From Exiguobacterium aurantiacum DSM 6208 (lineage in GTDB: Bacteria; Bacillota; Bacilli; Exiguobacteriales; Exiguobacteriaceae), in NCBI RefSeq assembly GCF_000702585.1, contig NZ_JNIQ01000001.1, positions 1,059,001-1,123,000 on the forward strand: a DNA stretch of 64,000 nucleotides, in the 5' to 3' direction. Position numbers and translations under genes: made by a program. Positions within the stretch are counted from its first letter, which is position 1. Every line of letters begins with the position of its first letter. Of this stretch, positions 16,062 through 24,696 are shown one piece after another. The notes under the pieces are model-generated. The model did not search any database, was not told where the DNA came from, and was given only the letters and a program-made list of their open reading frames with translations.

Positions 16062-17894
16062 ATGACCGAGGGGAACTTTTCCGCACAATCGTATCGAAAA
16101 CATCAAGAGAAACTGTTCGACCTCGTCCGCATGCCTGACGTGAACGAGGAGACCGTGCACGAAGCGATCGGCTATATGTGTGAAGTCGTCGCCGACATGC
16201 TCGACGTCGACACCGTCTCGATCTGGCACTTCGACAACACATATGCGTCGATCAGCTGCCAAGTCGCCTATTCGAAAGAGGCGGGGATAAGCCACCCGGA
16301 ATTGACCGTCTATCGCGCGGACGCGCCGGTCTACTTCGACGCGCTCCGGACGGACCGGGTCCTCCCGTTCGAGGACGTACGCAGCCATCCGTGGGTGAAA
16401 GAGCTGTACACGCAACACTTCGTCGAAGGACAACGCATCTATTCCATGCTCGACGCCCCGATCTATGCGAACACGTTGGCGAAAGGCGTCATCTGCTGTG
16501 AGACGTTCACGCCCCGGGTGTGGACGTATATGGAAGAACTCATCGTCAGCACGCTGTCAGATTTTATCGCCATCCTGTATTTGCGGCTCGAGCGCCAGTC
16601 GATCGAGGCGCACGTCACCCGTCTCGCCTATACGGACGCGCTGACCGGGCTCATGAACGAGAACGCCTTCGTCGAGCAGATTGACCGTCTCCGCGAAGAG
16701 GCGAGCCACCACCTCGGTTCGCTCATCTACGTGAAAGTCGACAAGTTCCGCGCGGTCGAGGACGCGCTCGGTCTCGAGAAAGCGGACGCGCTTGTCAAAG
16801 AAGTCGCAACAAGGCTCAGTCTCGTCGTCGAACCGTCACGGCTCGCCCGTATTTCCCAGTCCGGCTTCATGATTTGGACGCCTTACGGCGACCGTATCAA
16901 AGCGTATGGCATCGCCGACATGCTCTGTGAGACGGTGACGAAAGAACCGTACGCCGTCGGTGCGTTAGACGTCGTGTTGACGATGAGCGCCTTCATCGCC
17001 ATCGAGGACAAGGCGCGGTCGACGCTCGATCTGATCCATGCGACACGCATCGCCGAGAGCGGCAACGTCCAGCGCAGCGTCGTCACGTTCTACGAGGCAG
17101 AGATGGGGGAACAGGCGACGGCCCAGCTGACGCTCGAGATGAATCTCCGCAAAGGCATCGCCTTGAACGAATTCACACTGTATTACCAGCCGAAGATCGA
17201 TGCGCTGACAGGACAGTTGAACGGGTTCGAAGGGCTCATGCGTTGGGTGCACCCGAAGAAAGGGGTCATTCCACCGCTCGACTTCATCCCGCTCGCCGAG
17301 TCGACCGGCGTCATCATCGCCCTCGAAGAACAGATGCTCGTGCTCGCATGCCGGCAGCTGAAAGCGTGGCACGCTTCGGGCCGCCCGTATCGGCTCGCCC
17401 TCAACTTGTCGGCGCGGCACTTCTTGTCCGAAGGGGTCGTCGAGAAGCTCGCCCGGATCGTCAAGGATATCGGCGTCTGTCCGACGTATTTGACGTTCGA
17501 GATCACAGAAAGCGTCGGCATGGAGAACCAGCAACATGTCATCGAACGCTTTGTCGCCTTTCGGACTGAAGGGTTCTCGATCTCGATCGACGATTTCGGC
17601 ACCGGATTCTCGGCCTTCGTTTATTTGAAGCACTATCCGATCCATGAGATCAAGATCGACCGCCAGTTCATTCAAGCGACGGAGAACGATCCGACCGGCA
17701 ACGTCATCGTCCAGTCGATCATCGAGCTCGCCCGCGGCCTCGGCTTGAAGACGGTATGCGAAGGCATCGAGACGGACAGCCAGCGCCGGACGCTGAAGAA
17801 ACTTGGTTGCGATGAGATGCAAGGGTACCACTTCTCGCGCCCGCTCCCGATCGAGGAGCTTGAACAGTGGATCGCTGAATATGAGACGACATGA
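16062..17894 (+). CDS. Cytoplasmic GAF-GGDEF-EAL c-di-GMP phosphodiesterase
   Basis: A 610-residue soluble protein. Residues 25-175 are GAF-like (VVADMLDVDTVSIWHFD and later LDAPIYANTLAKGVICCE). A GGDEF-type domain follows from DALTGLMNENAF, but its signature is SQSGF, so it should be inactive. The C-terminal EAL domain has the variant FEGLMRW in place of EAL, with NLSARH, EITES, DDFGTGFSA, KIDR, CEGIET and MQGYHF intact, so hydrolysis of c-di-GMP remains likely. The start follows AAGGGTAGTGAACTT. With its two neighbours, it makes three EAL proteins and no intact GGDEF in this window. Confidence 0.87.
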   Translation: MTEGNFSAQSYRKHQEKLFDLVRMPDVNEETVHEAIGYMCEVVADMLDVDTVSIWHFDNTYASISCQVAYSKEAGISHPELTVYRADAPVYFDALRTDRVLPFEDVRSHPWVKELYTQHFVEGQRIYSMLDAPIYANTLAKGVICCETFTPRVWTYMEELIVSTLSDFIAILYLRLERQSIEAHVTRLAYTDALTGLMNENAFVEQIDRLREEASHHLGSLIYVKVDKFRAVEDALGLEKADALVKEVATRLSLVVEPSRLARISQSGFMIWTPYGDRIKAYGIADMLCETVTKEPYAVGALDVVLTMSAFIAIEDKARSTLDLIHATRIAESGNVQRSVVTFYEAEMGEQATAQLTLEMNLRKGIALNEFTLYYQPKIDALTGQLNGFEGLMRWVHPKKGVIPPLDFIPLAESTGVIIALEEQMLVLACRQLKAWHASGRPYRLALNLSARHFLSEGVVEKLARIVKDIGVCPTYLTFEITESVGMENQQHVIERFVAFRTEGFSISIDDFGTGFSAFVYLKHYPIHEIKIDRQFIQATENDPTGNVIVQSIIELARGLGLKTVCEGIETDSQRRTLKKLGCDEMQGYHFSRPLPIEELEQWIAEYETT

Positions 17895-17895
17895 C

Positions 17896-17925
17896 AAAAA
17901 AGGTTCGCCGCGGCGAACCTTTTTT
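17896..17925. terminator. Perfect palindromic terminator
   Basis: AAAAAAGGTTCGCCG directly abuts its exact complement, giving a strong bidirectional terminator between the convergent GAF-EAL and histidine kinase genes. Confidence 0.88.
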
Positions 17926-17931
17926 GTGTCT

Positions 17932-19314
17932 TCATGGAGCTTGCGGCAACGTGATCTGAATCGACGTCCCGGCGCCGGTCTCGCTCGTCACGGCGACCGT
18001 CCCGCCGTGCGCCTCGATGATGTCGCGCGAGATGGCCATGCCGAGGCCGCTCCCGAGCGCATCGTCCGTGTTCGTGCCGCGATAATACCGTTCGAAGATG
18101 TACGGCGAGTCGGCCGCATCGATTCCGCGCCCATCGTCCGCGATCGTGATCGTCTCCCCGTCGACGTGGACCGAAACGCGCACCGAATCGTCGTTATGGA
18201 CGAGCGCGTTGTAGATGAAATTTAAGAGCGCCCGTTTCATGAAGTGCTCATCGATTTGCCGCGTCGCCGCGTCAACACTTGAAAACTCGAGTGTACGGTG
18301 GCTGAAACGCGGGTCGTTTAGCACGTCGATGACGAGCTCGCGGACGAACGGCTCGAGTCGCGTCTCGACTTTCTCGAGCGGGAAGTCCCCGTGTTGCAGC
18401 CGCATCGTCAAGTTGAAGTCGTCGAGCAACTCTTTCATATAACGCGCCTGCCGTTCGATGACGGCCGCGTACTGGCGTCGCTCCGTCTCGTCGACGTCCG
18501 TGTCATCGAGCAACTCGGCGTAGCCTTGGATCGAGGCGAGCGGCGTCTTCAAGTCGTGCGAGACGTTGCTCATCCATTCCTTGCGCCGGACGTCGAGCTG
18601 TTCGCGCTCCCGTTCATACGTCTTGAGCGTCTGCGAGACGTCGTTCAAGTTCGCGAACACGGGCCGATAGATGCCGGGACGCTTCGGGTCGACGGTCGAG
18701 AAGTCGCGTGCCTTCAGCTGGGCGATCCGCTCGGTCAACCGGTAGACGGGCCGCGTCAAGCGCGAACTGAACGCGAGCCCGATGAGCGCGGCGACGATGA
18801 GATCGACGATGAGCAAGATGAGGCCTGCCCTCGACAAGTAGGCGATGAGCGACTCGGGGTCGATCATCGTGACGAGCCGTCCTTCCGTCGCTTCCGGGAA
18901 GGCGACGAGATAGCTATACGATTCGAAGCCGCCGACGAAGTAGAGCGTCAAGTCGTCGTCTTTGTATTTATAGATGTGAATCAGTTCGAGCGGCGTGTAC
19001 GCGTCGGGCGCCGTCTCGGGGGCGCGCGCTTCCGTCACGACGTTCCCGGACTCATCGAGCACCTGGAGCCAGGCGTTGTTCCGTTCGAGCGCCTCGAGCC
19101 CTGCCTCGGACACGACCGGTTCGCCGTCTTCAAGCGTCATATATTGGTTGAACGTGCGGGTGAACGTCTCGCCGGAATTGCTCTCGACGTCATCGAGCCC
19201 GGTCCGCTCATTGACGAGCAGGACGACGAGGATCGTGACGTTCAAGATGATGACGGTCGCGACGATGAGGAGGATGGACACGAGATAGCGTCCGGTCAGT
19301 TTCCATTTCATCAT
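17932..19314 (-). CDS. Sensor histidine kinase
   Basis: A 460-residue membrane kinase. A membrane helix lies at about 10-34, an extracytoplasmic domain of roughly 130 residues follows, then a second helix near 165-188, HAMP, and the HisKA box SHDLKTPLASIQGY with the phospho-accepting His at residue 253. The ATP-binding N, G1 and G2 boxes are visible as NFIYNALVHN, DDGRGI and GSGLGMAIS. The response regulator gene lies 9 bases upstream. BceS-type kinases beside BceAB transporters normally lack a large outer domain, so this kinase may sense a ligand itself. Confidence 0.9.
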   Translation of the reverse strand: MMKWKLTGRYLVSILLIVATVIILNVTILVVLLVNERTGLDDVESNSGETFTRTFNQYMTLEDGEPVVSEAGLEALERNNAWLQVLDESGNVVTEARAPETAPDAYTPLELIHIYKYKDDDLTLYFVGGFESYSYLVAFPEATEGRLVTMIDPESLIAYLSRAGLILLIVDLIVAALIGLAFSSRLTRPVYRLTERIAQLKARDFSTVDPKRPGIYRPVFANLNDVSQTLKTYEREREQLDVRRKEWMSNVSHDLKTPLASIQGYAELLDDTDVDETERRQYAAVIERQARYMKELLDDFNLTMRLQHGDFPLEKVETRLEPFVRELVIDVLNDPRFSHRTLEFSSVDAATRQIDEHFMKRALLNFIYNALVHNDDSVRVSVHVDGETITIADDGRGIDAADSPYIFERYYRGTNTDDALGSGLGMAISRDIIEAHGGTVAVTSETGAGTSIQITLPQAP

Positions 19315-19323
19315 TTGTCCTCC

Positions 19324-20013
19324 TCACACGTGAAAACGATAGCCGAGCCCTTTGACCGTCACGATATACGTCGGTCGGGAAGGGTCGGGCTCAATTTTTT
19401 CACGGAGGCGGCGCATGTGCACCATGACCGTGTTATCCGACCCGTAAAAATCCTCGCCCCAGACGCGGTTGAACAGCGTCTCTTTGCTGAGGATCTGGTT
19501 CGGGTGGCGGAGGAAACAGGCGAGCAGCCCGACTTCTTTTGCCGTCAGCTCGAGCCGGTTGTCATGTAAATATACTTCGTTGCCGTCCGCATTCATCCGG
19601 AACGGACCGACGAGGACGTCTTGTTGCGCCGGGGCGTCATACATCGATACCCGTCGCAACTGTGCCTTGATGCGGAAAGCGACTTCTTTCGGACTGAACG
19701 GTTTCGTGATGTAGTCATCGCCGCCGATGGCGAGGCCGAGGATTTTGTCGACCTCGTCAGACTTGGCGGACAAGAACAGGATCGGGATGTTCGACGTCGT
19801 CCGGATTTGTCGGCACAAGTCATAGCCTTCCCCGTCCGGCAACATGACATCCAAAATGGCGATGTGCGGCCGGAACGTGTGGAACGTCTCGATCCCGCTC
19901 TTCACCGTGTGCGCCGTCTCGATGTGCGTGAAGCCTTCTTTCTCGAGCGCTTTTTGAATGAGTGTGCATAAATCTTTCTCGTCATCGACGATTAGGATGC
20001 GTGGTTGTTCCAT
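19324..20013 (-). CDS. OmpR/PhoB family response regulator
   Basis: A 229-residue regulator starting at the ATG behind GAGAGGTGATCAC. The receiver domain shows VDDEKD, the phosphorylation site in IAILDVMLPDG, and LSAKSDEVDKILG; KPFSPKE carries the conserved lysine. The C-terminal winged helix includes LTAKEVGLLACFL and the recognition region NTVMVHMRRLREK. It forms a two-gene operon with the kinase and is divergent from the ABC transporter genes. Three phased TAAGG repeats in the shared intergenic region are its likely binding site. Confidence 0.92.
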   Translation of the reverse strand: MEQPRILIVDDEKDLCTLIQKALEKEGFTHIETAHTVKSGIETFHTFRPHIAILDVMLPDGEGYDLCRQIRTTSNIPILFLSAKSDEVDKILGLAIGGDDYITKPFSPKEVAFRIKAQLRRVSMYDAPAQQDVLVGPFRMNADGNEVYLHDNRLELTAKEVGLLACFLRHPNQILSKETLFNRVWGEDFYGSDNTVMVHMRRLREKIEPDPSRPTYIVTVKGLGYRFHV

Positions 20014-20043
20014 GTGATCACCTCTCGAACAAATCATACCATT

Positions 20044-20095
20044 TAAGGATTTCGTAAGGTACGCGTGATTTTCAGTTAAGGTGGCGCCTGTAATG
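20044..20095 (+). promoter_or_regulatory. Phased TAAGG direct repeats, likely response regulator operator
   Basis: TAAGG occurs at 20044, 20055 and 20077, that is 11 and 22 bases apart, on one face of the helix. OmpR-family regulators bind direct repeats with about 11-base phasing. A -10-like TGTAAT lies at 20089 with no good -35, as expected for an activated promoter driving the ABC genes. Confidence 0.6.
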
Positions 20096-20120
20096 TAGTC
20101 GTTAGAAAGAGGTGCTATTC

Positions 20121-20879
20121 ATGGAATCATTATTACAAGTCAACCACATTGAAAAGACATACGGGAAAGGCGATACGACGTTCAAGGCGCTCGATGGTGT
20201 CTCATTCACGATCGACCACGGCGAGTTCGTCGGTATCATGGGGCCGTCGGGCGCCGGCAAGTCGACGCTGTTGAACGTGCTCGCGACGATTGATACGCCG
20301 ACAGCAGGGGACATCCTCGTCGACGGGAAGAATATCGCCACGCTCGACGAAGAGGCGCTGTCGGACTTCCGGCGCGACCATCTCGGCTTCATCTTCCAAG
20401 ACTATAACTTGCTCGACTCACTCACGGTACGCGAGAACATCTTGCTGCCGCTCGCCGTCTCGAAGACGCCGATCAAAGAGACGCGTCAACAAGTCGACGC
20501 GCTCGCCAAACGGTTCGGGCTCACCCACATCCTCGATCAATACCCGTACCAAATCTCGGGCGGACAGAAACAGCGGACGGCCGTCTGCCGGGCGCTCATC
20601 TCGAACCCGTTGCTCATCTTCGCCGATGAGCCGACCGGTGCGCTCGACTCGAAGTCGGCGACCGACCTGCTCGAGACGCTCGCCGGGCTGAACGAGGCCG
20701 AGACGACGATCATGATGGTGACGCACGACGCCTATGCGGCGAGCTTCTGCCGTCGCGTCCTCTACATTCAGGACGGGCGTCTGTCGAAAGAACTCATCCG
20801 CGGCGCGACGTCACGCGACGCGTTCTATGAGGCGATTTTAGAAGAGTTGAAAGGCGGTGCGCCCGATGACGCTCTTTGA
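20121..20879 (+). CDS. ABC transporter ATPase, BceA/YxdL-like
   Basis: A 252-residue ATPase of the MacB/LolD/BceA class. Walker A is GPSGAGKS, the Q-loop is FIFQDYNLLDSLT, the signature is ISGGQKQRTA, Walker B is LLIFADEPTGALDS and the switch histidine is in VTHD. The ATG follows AAAGAGGTGCTATTC; a GTG nine bases earlier overlaps the ribosome binding site. It overlaps the permease start by 14 bases. It supplies energy to the FtsX-type permease, probably to move or free cell-wall-active peptides. Confidence 0.9.
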   Translation: MESLLQVNHIEKTYGKGDTTFKALDGVSFTIDHGEFVGIMGPSGAGKSTLLNVLATIDTPTAGDILVDGKNIATLDEEALSDFRRDHLGFIFQDYNLLDSLTVRENILLPLAVSKTPIKETRQQVDALAKRFGLTHILDQYPYQISGGQKQRTAVCRALISNPLLIFADEPTGALDSKSATDLLETLAGLNEAETTIMMVTHDAYAASFCRRVLYIQDGRLSKELIRGATSRDAFYEAILEELKGGAPDDAL

Positions 20880-22692
20880 TTTGGCGGAAAAGAACGTCGC
20901 CCGCAACTTGTCCCGCTACGCGCTCTACGTCGGGACGACGATCTTTTCGATCATCATCTACTTCACGTTCGCGACGCTCAAACATAGCGGCGAGATCAGT
21001 GCGCTCGCCGAGACGTCGAAACAGATCAGCGGGCTCATGAGCGCCTCGACGTTCATCTTGCTTATCTTCGTCGCCTTGTTCATCGCCTATTCGAACGCCT
21101 TCTTCTTAAGGGGTCGCAAGCGTGAGGTCGGGCTCTACTCGCTCCTCGGCGTCCGGAAGAAACAGATCGGGCAGTTGCTCTTGTTCGAGAATCTCGTCAT
21201 CGGTGCCGTCTCGCTCATCGTCGGCATCGGGCTCGGTGTCGTCGGGGCGAACGCGCTGTTGCAAGTGCTGCTTCGGCTCATGAGCAGCGACTTGTCGATC
21301 GGGTTCGCGTTCTCACGGTCGGCGCTCGTCGAGACGTTTCTCGTCTTTCTCGGCATCTTCTTGTTCACGTCGTTCCAAGGGTATCGGGTCATCTATCGGT
21401 TCAAACTGATCGACCTGTTCCACGCCGACAAAAAAGGGGAGGACGTCCCGAAAGCGAACGTGTTCGCGGCGCTCGGTGGTGTCGTGACGCTTGCCGTCGC
21501 CTACTGGCTCGCGCTCCAGGATTTGACGTCGCCGCTTTGGAGAATGCTCAGCCTCGCCATGCCGCTCCTCATCATCGGGCTCACGGTCGTCGGGTCGGCG
21601 CTCTTGTTTCATAGTGTCCTCGTCTTCATCCTCGGCCGCATGAAAGCGAATGAGAACTGGTCGTGGCGGCGCCTGAACGTGTTGACGACGTCACAGCTGT
21701 TATACCGGATCCGCGGCAACGCCAAGACGCTCACGCTCATCAGCATCATCAGCGCGACGGCGATCACGGCCGGTGGCGCCATCTTCAGTCTTTATTACTA
21801 CGCCGAGGAGAACGTCACGTCGTTCGCGCCGTACACGTTCGCCTGGGAAGGGGACGCGCGACCGATCGATGCGGACGTGATTGCCGAGGTGGATGTATGG
21901 AAAAAGACGGTACGGGTCCCAGATGAATACGGGGAGCGCGAATATGGCGTCATCGATGAATCGACATATCGACAGCTCGTCGACGGACTCGATTGGGAGG
22001 AGCCGACCGCCCTCAGTGGCAACGAAGTGCGTCTCGTCGACCCGTTCTTTGATGAGCGGTTCAATGACGAGATGAATCAAGTCGAAGTCGACGGCACGAC
22101 GTATCCCGTCAAAGAGCGCATCGAAGCGACCCCGCTCAACGTCATGACGTTCGGCGGCATCTTCCTCGTCACCCGTGACGACGTCTATGCAGCGATCGAC
22201 GGTGACGCGGTGTCGTATCACGCGGTGAAAGTCGCCGACTATAAAGACCAGGCGGCGTTGTCGGAACGCTTATCCGGACTACCGAGTTTCTCGAGCGCGA
22301 CCGATTTGTACCGTGACACGATGGCCGTGAACGGGGCGCTCCTCTTCGTCGGCAGTTTCCTCGGGCTCGTCTTCCTCGTCGCGACCGGGAGCGTCATCTA
22401 CTTCAAGACGATGACCGAAGCCGAGGCCGACCGGGCGACGTACGCGGTGTTGCGTAAAGTCGGGATCTCAAAACGCGACATCAAGCAGACGATCCGTCAT
22501 CAAGTCGCCGTCGTCTTCTTGGCGCCGTATGTGCTCGGCTTGCTCCATGCGAGCGTCGCCTTGATCGCGTTCTCGCGTCTGTTCGCGATGGACTTCACCG
22601 TGCCGGTCGTCGTTTGGATGACCGTCTACTCTGCGATTTACGCCCTCTATTACGTGTTGACGGTCCGGCGTTTCACAAAATCTGTCTTATAA
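20866..22692 (+). CDS. FtsX-type ABC permease, BceB/YxdM-like
   Basis: A 608-residue membrane protein starting at the ATG after AAAGGCGGTGCGCCCG. It has the BceB layout: one N-terminal helix, three helices in an FtsX unit (FLRGRKREVGLYSLLGVRKKQI), more helix pairs, an extracytoplasmic domain of about 200 residues (roughly 300-510), and a last FtsX unit (TYAVLRKVGISKRDIKQ). In BceAB-type systems this large loop recognises bacitracin, lantibiotics or defensins and the permease signals to the kinase. The context with a two-component pair and YxeA supports a peptide-resistance role. The specific peptide is unknown. Confidence 0.9.
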   Translation: MTLFDLAEKNVARNLSRYALYVGTTIFSIIIYFTFATLKHSGEISALAETSKQISGLMSASTFILLIFVALFIAYSNAFFLRGRKREVGLYSLLGVRKKQIGQLLLFENLVIGAVSLIVGIGLGVVGANALLQVLLRLMSSDLSIGFAFSRSALVETFLVFLGIFLFTSFQGYRVIYRFKLIDLFHADKKGEDVPKANVFAALGGVVTLAVAYWLALQDLTSPLWRMLSLAMPLLIIGLTVVGSALLFHSVLVFILGRMKANENWSWRRLNVLTTSQLLYRIRGNAKTLTLISIISATAITAGGAIFSLYYYAEENVTSFAPYTFAWEGDARPIDADVIAEVDVWKKTVRVPDEYGEREYGVIDESTYRQLVDGLDWEEPTALSGNEVRLVDPFFDERFNDEMNQVEVDGTTYPVKERIEATPLNVMTFGGIFLVTRDDVYAAIDGDAVSYHAVKVADYKDQAALSERLSGLPSFSSATDLYRDTMAVNGALLFVGSFLGLVFLVATGSVIYFKTMTEAEADRATYAVLRKVGISKRDIKQTIRHQVAVVFLAPYVLGLLHASVALIAFSRLFAMDFTVPVVVWMTVYSAIYALYYVLTVRRFTKSVL

Positions 22693-22705
22693 GGAGAGAA
22701 TTAAT

Positions 22706-23047
22706 ATGAAGAAAATCATTGGGTTCACGCTCGCGTTCGTCCTCGTGGCAGTCGGGGTGATCAACATCGACTGGAATCGGCTCGGCAAGGAGAACGTGTA
22801 TGTTCAAGTCGGGGAGGTGACGAACGTCGAAGAGACGACGCTCGACTCGGGGGAGGTCGTCCGCCGTTATACGTATGAGACGAAAGCGTACACGAAAGAC
22901 GGCGAGCCACAAAACGTCACGTTCAGCGCCGCTAAAGTGTTACGCCAAGGCGCCTTCTTGATGCTTTATATGAAAGACGATGCAGTCACGTCGTACGATG
23001 AGGTCGGGGCGTCTGACGTGCCGGAAGCGGCGCGGGAGAAGTTATGA
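22706..23047 (+). CDS. yxeA: YxeA family (DUF1093) secreted protein
   Basis: A 113-residue protein with an N-terminal hydrophobic export segment (residues 3-20) followed by the small beta-rich domain of the YxeA family (ENVYVQVGEVTNVEE, then YTYETKAYTKDGE and LRQGAFLMLYMK). It lies 13 bases after the permease behind AAGGAGAG, so it is in the same operon. B. subtilis has the same order, yxdL-yxdM-yxeA. Its role in peptide resistance is not established. Confidence 0.85.
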   Translation: MKKIIGFTLAFVLVAVGVINIDWNRLGKENVYVQVGEVTNVEETTLDSGEVVRRYTYETKAYTKDGEPQNVTFSAAKVLRQGAFLMLYMKDDAVTSYDEVGASDVPEAAREKL

Positions 23048-23095
23048 GTCGATGACGATGTCTCCTCGTCGGTTTGTAGTGGCGCGTGGTCGAAA

Positions 23096-23125
23096 TCGAC
23101 TTGCGTCGGTTGTTCAGCATATAAT
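23096..23125 (+). promoter_or_regulatory. Possible promoter for the Fic gene
   Basis: TCGACT, an 18-base spacer and a consensus TATAAT lie 30 bases before the Fic start. Confidence 0.45.
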
Positions 23126-23155
23126 GAAAAGAACAAGACGGGATGAAAGGAGAGC

Positions 23156-23896
23156 ATGATGTTTGAGCAGCTGATTCAAAAAAAACAACAATTGGACCTC
23201 CATCGACCATTGCCGACGTACACACTCCAAAGTCTACGTGAAAAATTATTTTTAGAATGGACGTACAACTCGAATGCGATTGAAGGCAACACGTTGACCA
23301 TCAATGAGACGAAAGTCGTCTTGGAAGGCATCACGGTCGGCGGGAAGACGATGCGTGAACATTTAGAAGTCATCAACCACCAAGAAGCGATTTTATATGT
23401 TGAAGACATCATTCGCCGCGAGGAACCGCTAAGCGAATGGCAAATTAAAACCTTGCATCGTCTCGTCTTAAAAGGGATCGATGATGCTTACGCAGGTGTG
23501 TACCGAGACCAGCAAGTGTTCATTGCCGGTGCGGCCCATGTGCCGCCAGCCCCATACTTGATTCCAGAACAGATGGAACGGCTCATGGAGTGGTATGAGA
23601 CAGACGCGACATCGTTGCATCCTGTCGAGCGGGGAGCGCTCTTGCATGGGAAATTTGTCGGCATTCATCCGTTTATCGATGGCAACGGCCGTACTTCTCG
23701 ATTGCTTCTCAACTTGGAATTAATGAAGTCAGGTTATCCACCGATCGTCATTCGGGTCGAGAATCGTTTAAGTTACTACAACGCGCTTGACCGGGCCCAT
23801 ACGTCAGGAGAGTATGCTGACTTCATCGACCTCGTCGCAGCGGAAACCGAGGCCTCCCTCGATCTATATTTGAGCGCCATCTCGATGAATCCATAA
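23156..23896 (+). CDS. Fic family protein (predicted AMP transferase)
   Basis: A 246-residue Fic-domain protein. The active-site motif HPFIDGNGRTSR is intact, with the catalytic histidine and anion-binding loop. An inhibitory motif SNAIEGN (S/TxxxEG type) lies near residue 40, N-terminal to the core, which is the class II arrangement where a glutamate blocks productive ATP binding in cis. The flap region KGIDDAYAGVYRD precedes the core. Such proteins usually AMPylate a protein target, often a topoisomerase or themselves. No separate antitoxin gene is seen. The ribosome binding site is GAAAGGAGAGC. Confidence 0.88.
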   Translation: MMFEQLIQKKQQLDLHRPLPTYTLQSLREKLFLEWTYNSNAIEGNTLTINETKVVLEGITVGGKTMREHLEVINHQEAILYVEDIIRREEPLSEWQIKTLHRLVLKGIDDAYAGVYRDQQVFIAGAAHVPPAPYLIPEQMERLMEWYETDATSLHPVERGALLHGKFVGIHPFIDGNGRTSRLLLNLELMKSGYPPIVIRVENRLSYYNALDRAHTSGEYADFIDLVAAETEASLDLYLSAISMNP

Positions 23897-23936
23897 AGAC
23901 CGCCTTTCCTGTTTTATGTCAGGGAAGGCGGTCTTT
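23895..23936. terminator. Strong bidirectional terminator
   Basis: A 17-base arm starting AAAGACCGCC pairs with its near-exact complement ending GGCGGTCTTT across an 8-base loop. It separates the convergent Fic and MerR-like genes. Confidence 0.85.
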
Positions 23937-24378
23937 CTCCTGTTTGCGGTTGTTCAGCCGCTAGTTCAAATTGGAGTATGTACGACAATTCTTTATGGGC
24001 CAATTCAGAGAAGCCCGTCTTTTTGACGTGCGTCCGTGGCCGGAGCCCGCATTCCAATGCGATGTCGACGATCGTGCGAATCTGATTTTCTGAATAGTAC
24101 CGTTTGCGGCCAAGCGTGAACGGGGTCGGCGGCAAGACGCCGTCGGTCTCCCATTTGATCAATTGTTGCTGGCTGCGGGGAATGCCGGCGACGCTGAACG
24201 CTCGGCTCAGTTCTTTGAGCGGATAGACGGTCAGGTGCCGATCGCGTTGTTGGAACGGTTTCCCGTGTTCCGGACGGTACGTCTCCCATTCGGTGGCGCG
24301 AAATGTCAGGTCGGTATGGTCGAAGTCGAATTGAGCGGAAGGAATAGAGGTGGCGAGTGCGATGTCTAAGCTGTTCAT
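23914..24378 (-). CDS. MerR-like DNA-binding protein
   Basis: A 154-residue protein. Residues 50-115 form a MerR-type helix-turn-helix with wing: YPLKELSRAFSVAGI, QQLIKWETDGVLPP and then RKRYYSENQIRTI, which matches the (R/Y)YsexqI pattern at the end of MerR domains. The N-terminal 45 residues are an extra arm not usual in MerR proteins, and no C-terminal effector domain can be identified. The start follows GAAGGAGATACCTTAG. The target is unknown; the small-protein cluster divergent from it is one possibility. Confidence 0.65.
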   Translation of the reverse strand: MNSLDIALATSIPSAQFDFDHTDLTFRATEWETYRPEHGKPFQQRDRHLTVYPLKELSRAFSVAGIPRSQQQLIKWETDGVLPPTPFTLGRKRYYSENQIRTIVDIALECGLRPRTHVKKTGFSELAHKELSYILQFELAAEQPQTGERPPSLT

Positions 24379-24696
24379 CTAAGGTATCTCCTTCTTCAAG
24401 TCAAACTGGCATTATGAAAATGCCCTCCCTCGTATAGTACCCGATTTTCAAGAAATTAACTGTCAGTTTTTTGAAAGCGGGGAAATGAATTCGTGGGACT
24501 TTTGGTGGATTTTGAAATTTGAATCAACGTTTTTAACAATACCCTAAACGGTATGAGAACTCAATCACAAAGCCGACCGAGGCGAGATGAACTAATATTC
24601 AGAAAATATAGTTCGATAGTCATGAATCACAAAAATGAAATAAAATGAGCAAACCTTACCGATCTCCGGTTAATAGGGGCGAAGGAGGTGAGACAT
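24379..24696 (+). promoter_or_regulatory. Intergenic region with possible sigma-B-type promoter
   Basis: This 318-base stretch between divergent genes has no credible coding frame. At 24529-24554 it contains GTTTTT, a 14-base spacer and CGGTAT, close to the general-stress sigma-B consensus (GTTTAA-N13-15-GGGTAT). If used, it would give a leader of about 130 bases before the small-protein cluster. No hairpin resembling a known riboswitch was seen. Confidence 0.3.

Noticed and set aside
18391-19569. 392-codon plus-strand frame over the kinase and regulator genes
   Set aside because: It is antisense to two well-supported genes, rich in Arg, Asp and Glu, and without recognisable domains.
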